From: an uncultured Oscillospiraceae bacterium
Lineage (GTDB): Bacteria > Bacillota > Clostridia > Oscillospirales > Oscillospiraceae
Direction of reading: 5' to 3'
Assembly (NCBI GenBank): GCA_947627085.1
Contig: CANQUO010000107.1
Coordinates: forward strand, 1-7,257
Length of the DNA: 7,257 nucleotides
Part shown: positions 1 through 4,367 of the stretch, one piece after another
How the letters are laid out: each line of letters begins with the position of its first letter
Position numbering within the stretch: position 1 is the stretch's first letter
Made by a program: the position numbers and the translations under genes
Notes under the pieces: model-generated
What the model saw: only the letters and a program-made list of their open reading frames with translations
The model's database searches: none
Told to the model about the DNA's origin: nothing

Positions 1-12
1 CCTTCATATATG

Positions 13-73
13 TATGCTCCCCCTATCTCGACAGTGTTTTTTCTTTTTCACTGTCTACTTTAGGGGGAGCATA
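13..73. repeat. Nested inverted repeat, possible IS relic or terminator
   Basis: A perfect 13-bp outer inverted repeat (TATGCTCCCCCTA at 13-25, TAGGGGGAGCATA at 61-73) encloses a perfect 7-bp inner one (GACAGTG at 30-36, CACTGTC at 49-55) around a 12-base T-rich loop. Read as transposon ends, the arms run from TG at 15-16 to CA at 70-71, and the string GTCTACTT followed by a G-run recalls, from memory, ends of IS3/IS150-type elements. No transposase is present, so at most this is a remnant or a very small non-autonomous element. It could equally be an RNA stem-loop terminating a transcript from the left. The structure is certain; the origin is not. Confidence 0.6.
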
Positions 74-121
74 TCATTTCGTGGGGCGTTTTTTGTTTAG
101 CTGTGACTTTCGTATATATAG

Positions 122-154
122 GGGAAGCCCCGTCCGAGGGGGACGGGGCTTCCC
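122..154. other. Strong 14-bp stem-loop, candidate terminator
   Basis: GGGAAGCCCCGTCC (122-135) and GGACGGGGCTTCCC (141-154) form a perfect 14-bp stem with a five-base GAGGG loop. The first end of the minus-strand histidine kinase transcript that could be stopped by a very stable hairpin is here, about 190 bases past its stop codon. On the minus strand the stem is followed by a TATATATA stretch rather than a clean T-run, and on the plus strand by an A-run, so it is not a textbook intrinsic terminator in either direction. Confidence 0.5.
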
Positions 155-194
155 GCAAAAAATGAGGGAGAAACAAACGCCAGCTTGCGCTGAC

Positions 195-252
195 AGCGGA
201 TTGGGAGATATCCGCTCAAAGCAATTTCGCGGCGATATTGGGGGATATCGCC
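195..252 (+). repeat. Two tandem similar hairpins, the second terminator-like
   Basis: The first hairpin pairs AGCGGAT (195-201) with ATCCGCT (210-216). The second pairs GGCGATAT (231-238) with ATATCGCC (245-252) and is followed by TTTTAT, which resembles a weak plus-strand intrinsic terminator. The two share a core of the form ATTGGG(A/G)GATATC, so they look like diverged tandem copies. No plus-strand gene is seen between position 1 and here, so any transcript that stops here would start outside the window or be non-coding. Confidence 0.45.
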
Positions 253-344
253 TTTTATGGAGGAATCGCTTCGATTATGATTATAGCGTCTTTGTTGTGC
301 TAATGTGTTAATAAAATATGGACTTTTTGTTAATAAATAGCGTT

Positions 345-1796
345 TTATTCGGTTGTGTTCTTGGCTTTTGCCAATTTAAGGTCAAACACGAAGGTAGTCA
401 GTCCCTCCCGGCTGGACACGTAGATGTGACTGCCGTGGCTGTCCAGGATGGTCTTGACTATATACAGTCCCAGTCCCACGCCGTCCCGGTCCTGACTGCG
501 GGAGCGGTCGGTTTTGTGGAAGCGCTCGAAGATAAGCGGCAACTCGTCCTTTGAAATGGTCTCGCCCCGGTTGGCCACGGAGACGTAGGCCCGTCCCTCC
601 TCGCGCCAGAGCTTCAGGGTGATATTCGTGCCCGGGTCGGCGAATTTGGCGGCGTTGTCAAGGAGGTTATGGACCACCTGAGCTATGGCGTCGCCGTCGC
701 CGGTGACGTAGACCGGCTCCTCGGGGAGCACGGCGTCCACGTCCAGTCCCCGGGAGGTTATCTTCTGCTCCAGGCTCAGAAGGGACTGGCAGACCACCTC
801 CAAAAGATTGAAGGAGCGGCTGGCAAGCTCCATGGGCGTCACGGACTGGAGCTGTGACATGTCCAGCATCCCCCGCACAAGGCGCGAAAGACGCTTAGTC
901 TCCGAGGATATGACCTTCAGATACTCGTCCTCCCGCTCCCGGGGTATGGTCCCGTCGATGAGCCCGTCGGCGAAGCCGGCGATGGTGGTCATGGGCGTTT
1001 TGAGCTCATGGGACACGTTGGCTATGAGGTCCCTGCGGCTCCGCTCGCTCCGCTCAAGGGAATCGGCCATGGCGTTGAAGGACTCGGCCAGCTCCGAAAG
1101 CTCGTCCCCGCCGTCCACGTCCCGGACCCTGGGGGTGAAGTCCCCCCGGGAGTAGCTCCTGGCGGCGTCCGACATCTCCTTTATGGGCCGTGTGAGCTTT
1201 TTCGTCACAAGGTAGGATATGAAAAGAGCCAGGATTATGACGGCCACGGCGGCGAAGATGAATATCTCCGCCAGACTCCCCCAGGTGCCGCGCATACGGC
1301 CCGCGTGGTCGGAGATGAACACACAGCCCTGATTCGGCCCCGCCGGCAGCGCCACTCCGGCCACGAAGCTCCGCGCGTCCAGCACCCCGCCGAGGTTGGA
1401 CTGGCCCTTGAAGCTCCCGTAGCGGTTCACCGCCGCCACGGCGCTGGCGGGGACCACCATGCCCATATGGGGACAGTTGGTGTCACGGTCGGAGCAGTTG
1501 ACCACCACCCCCTGGGCGTCGGTGACCAGCAGCTGACAGCCGGACATGGAGGATACCCAGGAGAGTACGGCCCTGATGTTTATGCTCCCGAGGCCGTAGT
1601 CGTCCTGCTGGGCGTAGGCCCGGAGTATGCCCCCCGAGGTCCTGGCGGTGGCCAGCATGTCCTCGGTGCGCTCCCTGGCTATGAAGCTGTAGCTCATCCC
1701 GGCGAAGGCCGCACCCAGGATGAAAAGGCTCAGGCTGACCAGCAGGACCACCGATATATAGCTTTTCATGTATACGCCGCGAAGGCGCTTGCGCAT
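345..1796 (-). CDS. Membrane sensor histidine kinase (HAMP-HisKA-HATPase)
   Basis: This 483-residue protein is the sensor half of a two-component system; it would autophosphorylate on His and pass the phosphate to the regulator encoded just upstream. Two membrane segments (about 13-35 and 175-197) flank an extracytoplasmic sensor domain of about 135 residues. A HAMP linker follows (about 197-250), then the H-box VSHELKTP with the phospho-acceptor His263, the N-box HNLLDNAAKF (376-385), an F-box FERF and the G2 box GVGLGLYIVK (439-448). The G1 box is degenerate: NRGETI stands where DxGxG is usual, a variant that occurs in active kinases. The sensor domain holds Cys87, Cys101, Cys108 and Cys158. 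The start at 1796 is 24 bases after the regulator stop with a modest AGGCGAG site; a second Met at residue 10 has no better site. The signal sensed is unknown. Confidence 0.93.
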   Translation of the reverse strand: MRKRLRGVYMKSYISVVLLVSLSLFILGAAFAGMSYSFIARERTEDMLATARTSGGILRAYAQQDDYGLGSINIRAVLSWVSSMSGCQLLVTDAQGVVVNCSDRDTNCPHMGMVVPASAVAAVNRYGSFKGQSNLGGVLDARSFVAGVALPAGPNQGCVFISDHAGRMRGTWGSLAEIFIFAAVAVIILALFISYLVTKKLTRPIKEMSDAARSYSRGDFTPRVRDVDGGDELSELAESFNAMADSLERSERSRRDLIANVSHELKTPMTTIAGFADGLIDGTIPREREDEYLKVISSETKRLSRLVRGMLDMSQLQSVTPMELASRSFNLLEVVCQSLLSLEQKITSRGLDVDAVLPEEPVYVTGDGDAIAQVVHNLLDNAAKFADPGTNITLKLWREEGRAYVSVANRGETISKDELPLIFERFHKTDRSRSQDRDGVGLGLYIVKTILDSHGSHIYVSSREGLTTFVFDLKLAKAKNTTE

Positions 1797-1820
1797 TGCT
1801 CTCGCCTGACCTTTCGCGTA

Positions 1821-2528
1821 TCAGCCCTCGGACTGATCCTTCAGCTCGAATTTGTACCCCACGCCCCAGACGGTCTTGAGGCTCCACTCGTCGGAGACGT
1901 TTTCAAGCTTCTCCCGGAGCCTTTTTATGTGGACGTCCACGGTCCGGGAATCGCCGAAATAGTCAAAGCCCCACACCTCGTCCAGAAGCTGGTTCCTGGT
2001 GTATACCCGGTTGGGCGACAGGGCAAGGTGGTAGAGCAGCTCCATCTCCTTTGGCGGTATGTCCACGCTCTTTCCGTCCACAGTGAGGACAAAGGAGTCC
2101 ATGTCGATTATGAGCTTGTCAAACGTCAATCTGCGCTTGACGCCCCCGTTCCCGGTCCCGTCGGCACCGTAACGGCGGAGCACCGCCCGGATGCGGGCCA
2201 CGACCTCCTTCATGTCAAAGGGCTTGACGATATAGTCGTCCGCGCCCATCTCAAGTCCCGCGACCTTGTCGAATGTCTCCCCCTTGGCGGTCAGCATTAT
2301 CACCGGGACCTTGGACTGGGCCCTTATCTTCCTCAGCACCCCCCAGCCGTCAAGCTTGGGCAGCATTATATCAAGGAGGACGATATCCGGCGCCTGGCGC
2401 TCAAACTCCACTATGCCCTTCTCGCCGTCGTGGGCAATGGTGACCTCGAAGCTCTCCCGTTCGAGATAGAGCCTCAAAAGCTCGGCAATGTTGAAGTCGT
2501 CCTCTACTACAAGTACTTTTTCGGGCAT
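1821..2528 (-). CDS. OmpR/PhoB-family response regulator
   Basis: This 235-residue DNA-binding regulator is the partner of the histidine kinase encoded 24 bases downstream in the same operon. The receiver domain (about 1-120) shows the acidic pocket E9-D10-D11, the phospho-acceptor Asp53 in LLDIMLPKLDG, the switch Thr80 in VIMLTAKG and Lys102 in VKPFD. A winged-helix output domain follows (about 130-230), with the typical PPKEMELLYHLA and SRTVDVHIKRLREKLE stretches and the terminal VWGVGYKF hairpin. The length is normal for the family. The start at 2528 is chosen because AAGGGGGAG sits seven bases upstream; the longer frame opening with TTG at 2552 would put that site inside the gene. Phosphorylated family members bind direct repeats as dimers, and possible sites lie in the adjacent divergent spacer. 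The target genes are unknown. Confidence 0.95.
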   Translation of the reverse strand: MPEKVLVVEDDFNIAELLRLYLERESFEVTIAHDGEKGIVEFERQAPDIVLLDIMLPKLDGWGVLRKIRAQSKVPVIMLTAKGETFDKVAGLEMGADDYIVKPFDMKEVVARIRAVLRRYGADGTGNGGVKRRLTFDKLIIDMDSFVLTVDGKSVDIPPKEMELLYHLALSPNRVYTRNQLLDEVWGFDYFGDSRTVDVHIKRLREKLENVSDEWSLKTVWGVGYKFELKDQSEG

Positions 2529-2535
2529 TTTAACA

Positions 2536-2544
2536 CTCCCCCTT
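2536..2544 (-). promoter_or_regulatory. Ribosome binding site fixing the regulator start
   Basis: On the minus strand AAGGGGGAG lies seven bases before the ATG at 2528. This favours that ATG over the in-frame TTG at 2552 and makes the protein begin MPEKVLVVEDD, the usual N terminus of the family. Confidence 0.85.
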
Positions 2545-2590
2545 TTATGCAATATATTATTATAAGTTTATCATTTTGGCAAGGGTGAAC

Positions 2591-2630
2591 TTTTTGTTAC
2601 GTTAAAAAGAATTTTTTGTTTCACGTAAAA
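2591..2630. promoter_or_regulatory. Pair of ACGT-centred A/T-rich elements, candidate operator
   Basis: Within the divergent spacer two similar elements occur: TTTTTGTTACGTTAAAA (2591-2607) and TTTTTTGTTTCACGTAAAA (2612-2630). Their TGTT cores are 22 bp apart, two helical turns, which fits the roughly 11-bp periodicity of OmpR/PhoB-type binding sites. They lie between the response regulator and the S24-like gene and could serve either. The A+T-rich sequence around 2553-2580 (minus-strand TATAAT near 2560) probably holds the two-component promoter, but no clean -35/-10 pair can be fixed by eye. That this is an operator is an inference. Confidence 0.35.
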
Positions 2631-2656
2631 CATTGTTTTGCCCCATAAAAATATTG

Positions 2657-2673
2657 CCCCCTTTCGGGGGAGG
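2657..2673 (+). promoter_or_regulatory. Ribosome binding site partly folded in a hairpin
   Basis: CCCCC (2657-2661), a TTTC loop and GGGGG (2666-2670) form a short G+C-only stem directly before the S24-like gene. The GGGGGAGG at 2666-2673 is that gene's only plausible ribosome binding site, 11 bases before the ATG at 2685, so five of its eight bases would be paired when the hairpin forms. This may lower or regulate translation. Confidence 0.5.
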
Positions 2674-2684
2674 TTATATAATGT

Positions 2685-3059
2685 ATGTATATGTATCAAG
2701 ACGAGGTGACGCGGGTGGAGCAGGAATATCTGAAAAGGTCCAAGTCCGTCCCCAAGGGGGCGGTATTTTCCGTTGGAGTCACCGACGACATCATGTCGCC
2801 ATACCTCAAGCCCGGCGGGAATATGTATGTCTCCCGGGACTGCGGCCTTCGGGACGGGGAAGTGGGCCTCTTTTTCGTGGGCGACAGGCTCGTCTGCCGC
2901 CAGTACGCCGAGGACAGCGAGGGCAATATATACCTCTTCGCCGCCAACCGCGCCCGCCGGGACGCGGACATCACCGTCCCCGCCTCCTCCGGCGTCACCG
3001 TGGCGTGCCTGGGGAAAGTTATTTTGCCCGAAAATCCGCCGCTGCCGGGGGATGAGTAG
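2685..3059 (+). CDS. Stand-alone LexA/S24-like domain, apparently inactive
   Basis: This 124-residue protein resembles the C-terminal S24 peptidase-like fold of LexA and phage-type repressors. VTDDIMSPYLKPGGNMYVSR (32-51) lines up with the family pattern GDSMxPxxxxGDxxxV, and DGEVGLFFVGDRLVCRQY (57-74) with the following strands that usually carry VKR. The nucleophilic Ser is replaced by Ile36 and the general-base Lys by Cys71, so self-cleavage is not expected. There is no N-terminal helix-turn-helix; only about 30 polar residues precede the domain. The gene is alone, divergent from the two-component operon and convergent with the germination operon. The start at 2685 is supported by GGGGGAGG 11 bases upstream; a Met two codons later is too far from it. 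Family membership rests on motif pattern, and the function is unknown: a decoy or dimerisation partner for an intact repressor is one possibility. Confidence 0.8.
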   Translation: MYMYQDEVTRVEQEYLKRSKSVPKGAVFSVGVTDDIMSPYLKPGGNMYVSRDCGLRDGEVGLFFVGDRLVCRQYAEDSEGNIYLFAANRARRDADITVPASSGVTVACLGKVILPENPPLPGDE

Positions 3060-3070
3060 GGTGTGAATGT

Positions 3071-3085
3071 ATCCCCTTCGGGGAT
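3071..3085. repeat. Short perfect hairpin after the S24-like gene
   Basis: ATCCCC (3071-3076) and GGGGAT (3080-3085) pair around a TTC loop, 11 bases past the stop codon. There is no T-run after it, so it is unlikely to terminate transcription alone. It resembles the CCCCC-TTTC-GGGGG hairpin in front of the same gene. Confidence 0.55.
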
Positions 3086-3093
3086 GAATGAAA

Positions 3094-3196
3094 TAGCCCC
3101 TCCCTTTGGGAGGGGGCAGGGGGTGGGCCGAGGCGGGGGATTCGGCCCACCCTGTCCGTCGCTTCGCTCGGACACCCCTCCCGGAGGGAGGGGCTA
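3094..3196. repeat. 103-base nested inverted repeat with internal stem-loops
   Basis: Outer arms at 3094-3115 and 3175-3196 match at 20 of 22 positions as inverted repeats; both begin TAGCCCCTCCCT on their own strand. Inside are an 11-bp stem (GGGTGGGCCGA at 3121-3131, TCGGCCCACCC at 3142-3152) and a 5-bp stem (GTCCG at 3154-3158, CGGAC at 3169-3173). Each outer arm is also nearly self-complementary, so two foldings compete: one long closed structure or a row of hairpins. There is no transposase or other protein. It looks like a dispersed palindromic element of the REP or small-MITE kind. Confidence 0.7.
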
Positions 3197-3199
3197 AGG

Positions 3200-3226
3200 G
3201 GAAAAAGGTTGCGCCTTTCGGCGCGT
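3200..3226 (+). repeat. GCGCC stem-loop module, copy 1
   Basis: GGAAAAAGGTTGCGCC (3200-3215), a TTTC loop, then GGCGCGT to 3226. The stem is GCGCC/GGCGC. Two further copies with the same purine-rich lead and trailing GT occur at 3354 and 3537. Confidence 0.5.
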
Positions 3227-3235
3227 ATTAAAAAC

Positions 3236-3260
3236 GGGAGGGTTTGGAACCCTCCCCTAC
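3236..3260 (-). repeat. 25-bp palindromic element, copy A
   Basis: On the minus strand this begins GTAGGGGAGGGTT and closes with AACCCTCCC, a 9-bp perfect stem (3236-3244 with 3248-3256) with a three-base loop and a GTAG lead. It is a diverged, inverted copy of the element at 3292-3316; all four differences between the copies preserve pairing. Confidence 0.65.
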
Positions 3261-3291
3261 AAATAATACGGAGGCGCCACCTGTTAACACC

Positions 3292-3316
3292 GTAGGGGCG
3301 GGTCCCAGACCCGCCC
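3292..3316 (+). repeat. 25-bp palindromic element, copy B
   Basis: On the plus strand this begins GTAGGGGCGGGTC and closes with GACCCGCCC, a 9-bp perfect stem (3296-3304 with 3308-3316) with a CCA loop. It matches copy A at 21 of 25 positions. Sequence of this type is common in the spacers of some Firmicutes as far as I recall, so it is probably one of a genome-wide family. Confidence 0.65.
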
Positions 3317-3353
3317 GTCCCCCGTCCCCGCCGCGCGGTCTTACCCCCTTTTT

Positions 3354-3379
3354 GGAAAAGGCTGCGCCCGCAGGCGCGT
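3354..3379 (+). repeat. GCGCC stem-loop module, copy 2
   Basis: GGAAAAGGCTGCGCC (3354-3368), a CGCA loop, then GGCGCGT to 3379. The loop differs from copy 1 while stem and flanks are kept. A C/T-rich run (3344-3353) in front partly pairs with GGAAAAGG. Confidence 0.5.
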
Positions 3380-3391
3380 TTCGGAGCGCAA

Positions 3392-3408
3392 CCGCCCCAA
3401 AGGGGCGG
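3392..3408. repeat. Seven-bp CCGCCCC stem-loop
   Basis: CCGCCCC (3392-3398) and GGGGCGG (3402-3408) pair perfectly around AAA. No T-run follows. It is part of the palindrome cluster of this spacer. Confidence 0.55.
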
Positions 3409-3497
3409 CTCTTAGCGCGGAGATGGGTAGGGGGGATTAGAGCCTGCGTCCCTCGTCTTAATAAGATATCGCGACGGATAAGAGGCTCGAACCTCCC

Positions 3498-3534
3498 GGC
3501 CCTGCGGGGCCACCCCCCTTTCCAAAAGGGGGGT
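3498..3534. repeat. Two adjoining stem-loops
   Basis: GGCCC (3498-3502) pairs with GGGCC (3507-3511) around TGCG. Immediately after, ACCCCCCTTT (3512-3521) pairs perfectly over 10 bp with AAAGGGGGGT (3525-3534) around CCA. Neither is followed by a T-run on either strand, so termination is not indicated. Confidence 0.55.
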
Positions 3535-3536
3535 GA

Positions 3537-3562
3537 GGAACAAGGAGGCGCCTGCGGCGCGT
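3537..3562 (+). repeat. GCGCC stem-loop module, copy 3
   Basis: GGAACAAGGAGGCGCC (3537-3552), a TGC loop, then GGCGCGT. This is the most diverged of the three copies, keeping the stem, the AAGG lead and the GT that follows. Confidence 0.45.
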
Positions 3563-3596
3563 TGAAATTAGCGTCGAAGCCGCAACCATTTAATCA

Positions 3597-3626
3597 GGCT
3601 CCCCTTTAGCAAGGGGAGCCTTTTTT
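3597..3626 (+). terminator. Rho-independent terminator, plus strand
   Basis: GGCTCCCCTT (3597-3606) and AAGGGGAGCC (3611-3620) form a perfect 10-bp stem with a TAGC loop, followed directly by six T (3621-3626). It would stop plus-strand transcripts such as that of the S24-like gene, although it lies about 540 bases past that gene's stop, and would shield the germination operon from antisense reading. On the minus strand no T-run follows, so it is a weaker stop for the sleB transcript. Confidence 0.85.
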
Positions 3627-3688
3627 GTCCGCGCGGCGGGGCGAAATAACCTTTTCGGACCGAACCATCCGCTCCCCAAGAAGCCCCC

Positions 3689-4366
3689 TCACGTGCAAAA
3701 CCTGTGCTTCCCGATAGTAGTCAGATACGGCCTTGACCATATCCAGGAGCTGGTGGCGGTGGCGGGGTTGAAGTAGTAGATGGCCCCGCCGGAGGGGTCC
3801 CAGCCGTTGAGGGCGTCCCGGGCGGCACGATAGGCGCTCTCGGCCACGGGCTGGTCAAACTGGCCGTCGTCCAGGCAGGAGAAGGCCCCCCGCTGGTAGA
3901 TGACGCCGGAGAGGGTGTTGGGGAAGGACGGGTGCTCGATCCTGTTCAGGACCACCGCGCCCACGGCCACCTGTCCGGAATAGGGCTCGCCCCGGGCCTC
4001 GGCGGAGATGAGACGGGCAAGCAGATTCACGTCCGACGAGCCGCCGCCGGAGCTCCCGCCGGAGCCGGAGGGCAGTCCGATGGCCGCCAGAGTGGCGGGA
4101 CCGGCCACGCCGTCGGGGGTGAGGCCGTTTTTCTTCTGGAACTTTTTCACCGCCGCCTCGGTGCCGGAGCCGTATATGCCGTCCACGGCCCCGGAGTAGT
4201 AGCCCCAGTCGGAGAGACGCCGCTGTATCTTCTTCACCGTCTCGCCGGAGGCGCCGCGCCGGTAACTGTCGGCCCCGGCGTCCGGCGCTGTCTGAAGCAG
4301 TCCTATAAGGGCGATATTCAGGGCGAAGATCACCGCCAGCGCCCATATGAGCTTTCTTTTTTCCAT
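3689..4366 (-). CDS. sleB: Spore cortex-lytic enzyme SleB
   Basis: SleB is a lytic transglycosylase that degrades the muramic-lactam-containing cortex peptidoglycan during germination. The 225 residues show an N-terminal membrane or signal segment (about 6-25), a peptidoglycan-binding domain with VKKIQRRLSDWGYYSG and DGIYGSGTEAAVKKFQ (about 36-97), a Gly/Ser linker (99-111) and a Hydrolase_2 catalytic domain (113-225). The motif LISAEARGEPY carries the expected catalytic Glu123; VGAVVLNRIEHPSFP and AIYYFNP are also typical. The length is slightly short of the usual 250-300 residues. The ATG at 4366 follows the GerAB stop by one base, with AAGGAGGT six bases upstream, so translation is probably coupled. 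In Bacillus sleB is usually paired with ypeB, which is not seen here; a gene further away cannot be excluded. The ends match the family, so the gene looks intact. Confidence 0.95.
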   Translation of the reverse strand: MEKRKLIWALAVIFALNIALIGLLQTAPDAGADSYRRGASGETVKKIQRRLSDWGYYSGAVDGIYGSGTEAAVKKFQKKNGLTPDGVAGPATLAAIGLPSGSGGSSGGGSSDVNLLARLISAEARGEPYSGQVAVGAVVLNRIEHPSFPNTLSGVIYQRGAFSCLDDGQFDQPVAESAYRAARDALNGWDPSGGAIYYFNPATATSSWIWSRPYLTTIGKHRFCT

Positions 4367-4367
4367 G

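Larger units (their letters stand above)
1..344. other. Gene-free stretch with four stem-loops
   Basis: No convincing gene is seen here on either strand; the short open frames have no good ribosome binding site and no recognisable protein features. The stretch lies downstream of the minus-strand histidine kinase gene. It is more A+T-rich than the coding DNA and contains a nested inverted repeat (13-73), a 14-bp stem-loop (122-154) and two tandem, similar hairpins (195-216 and 231-252). What lies to the left of the window is unknown. Confidence 0.7.
3060..3688. other. Gene-free convergent spacer filled with palindromes
   Basis: This 629-base stretch lies between two convergent genes. No credible coding region is seen; one 121-codon open frame runs through it but is composed of the repeats themselves, rich in Pro, Ala and Gly. 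Nearly the whole stretch to 3626 consists of short G+C-rich stem-loops, several of them related copies, listed separately. The last 60 bases (3627-3688) before the sleB stop contain nothing clear apart from a small palindrome at 3654-3664. Confidence 0.8.

Noticed and set aside
2528..2552. Longer response regulator starting at TTG 2552
   Set aside because: The strong ribosome binding site lies between the two candidate starts and the family N terminus begins at the ATG at 2528.
1008..2588. A 526-codon open frame on the plus strand opposite the two-component genes
   Set aside because: It is antisense to two clear, well-conserved genes, is rich in His, Pro, Gly and Val as expected from the complement of G+C-rich codons, has no recognisable domain, and spans the gap between the two real genes.
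2633..3055. A plus-strand frame overlapping the S24-like gene in another register
   Set aside because: Its product is Arg/Gly/Pro-rich without domains, whereas the frame starting at 2685 gives a recognisable fold and uses the ribosome binding site.
3437..3495. A tRNA-like look (GAGGTTCGAGCCTC on the minus strand, resembling a T-arm)
   Set aside because: The stem is only four pairs with a six-base loop, and no acceptor stem, anticodon arm or CCA end can be placed around it.
3244..3609. A 121-codon open frame in the convergent spacer
   Set aside because: It consists almost entirely of the palindromic repeats, has no ribosome binding site, and has a composition typical of translated G+C-rich spacer.
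3060..3626. Possible CRISPR array because of several repeated hairpins
   Set aside because: The repeats are of different types, unevenly spaced and in both orientations, with no constant repeat-spacer length and no cas gene.
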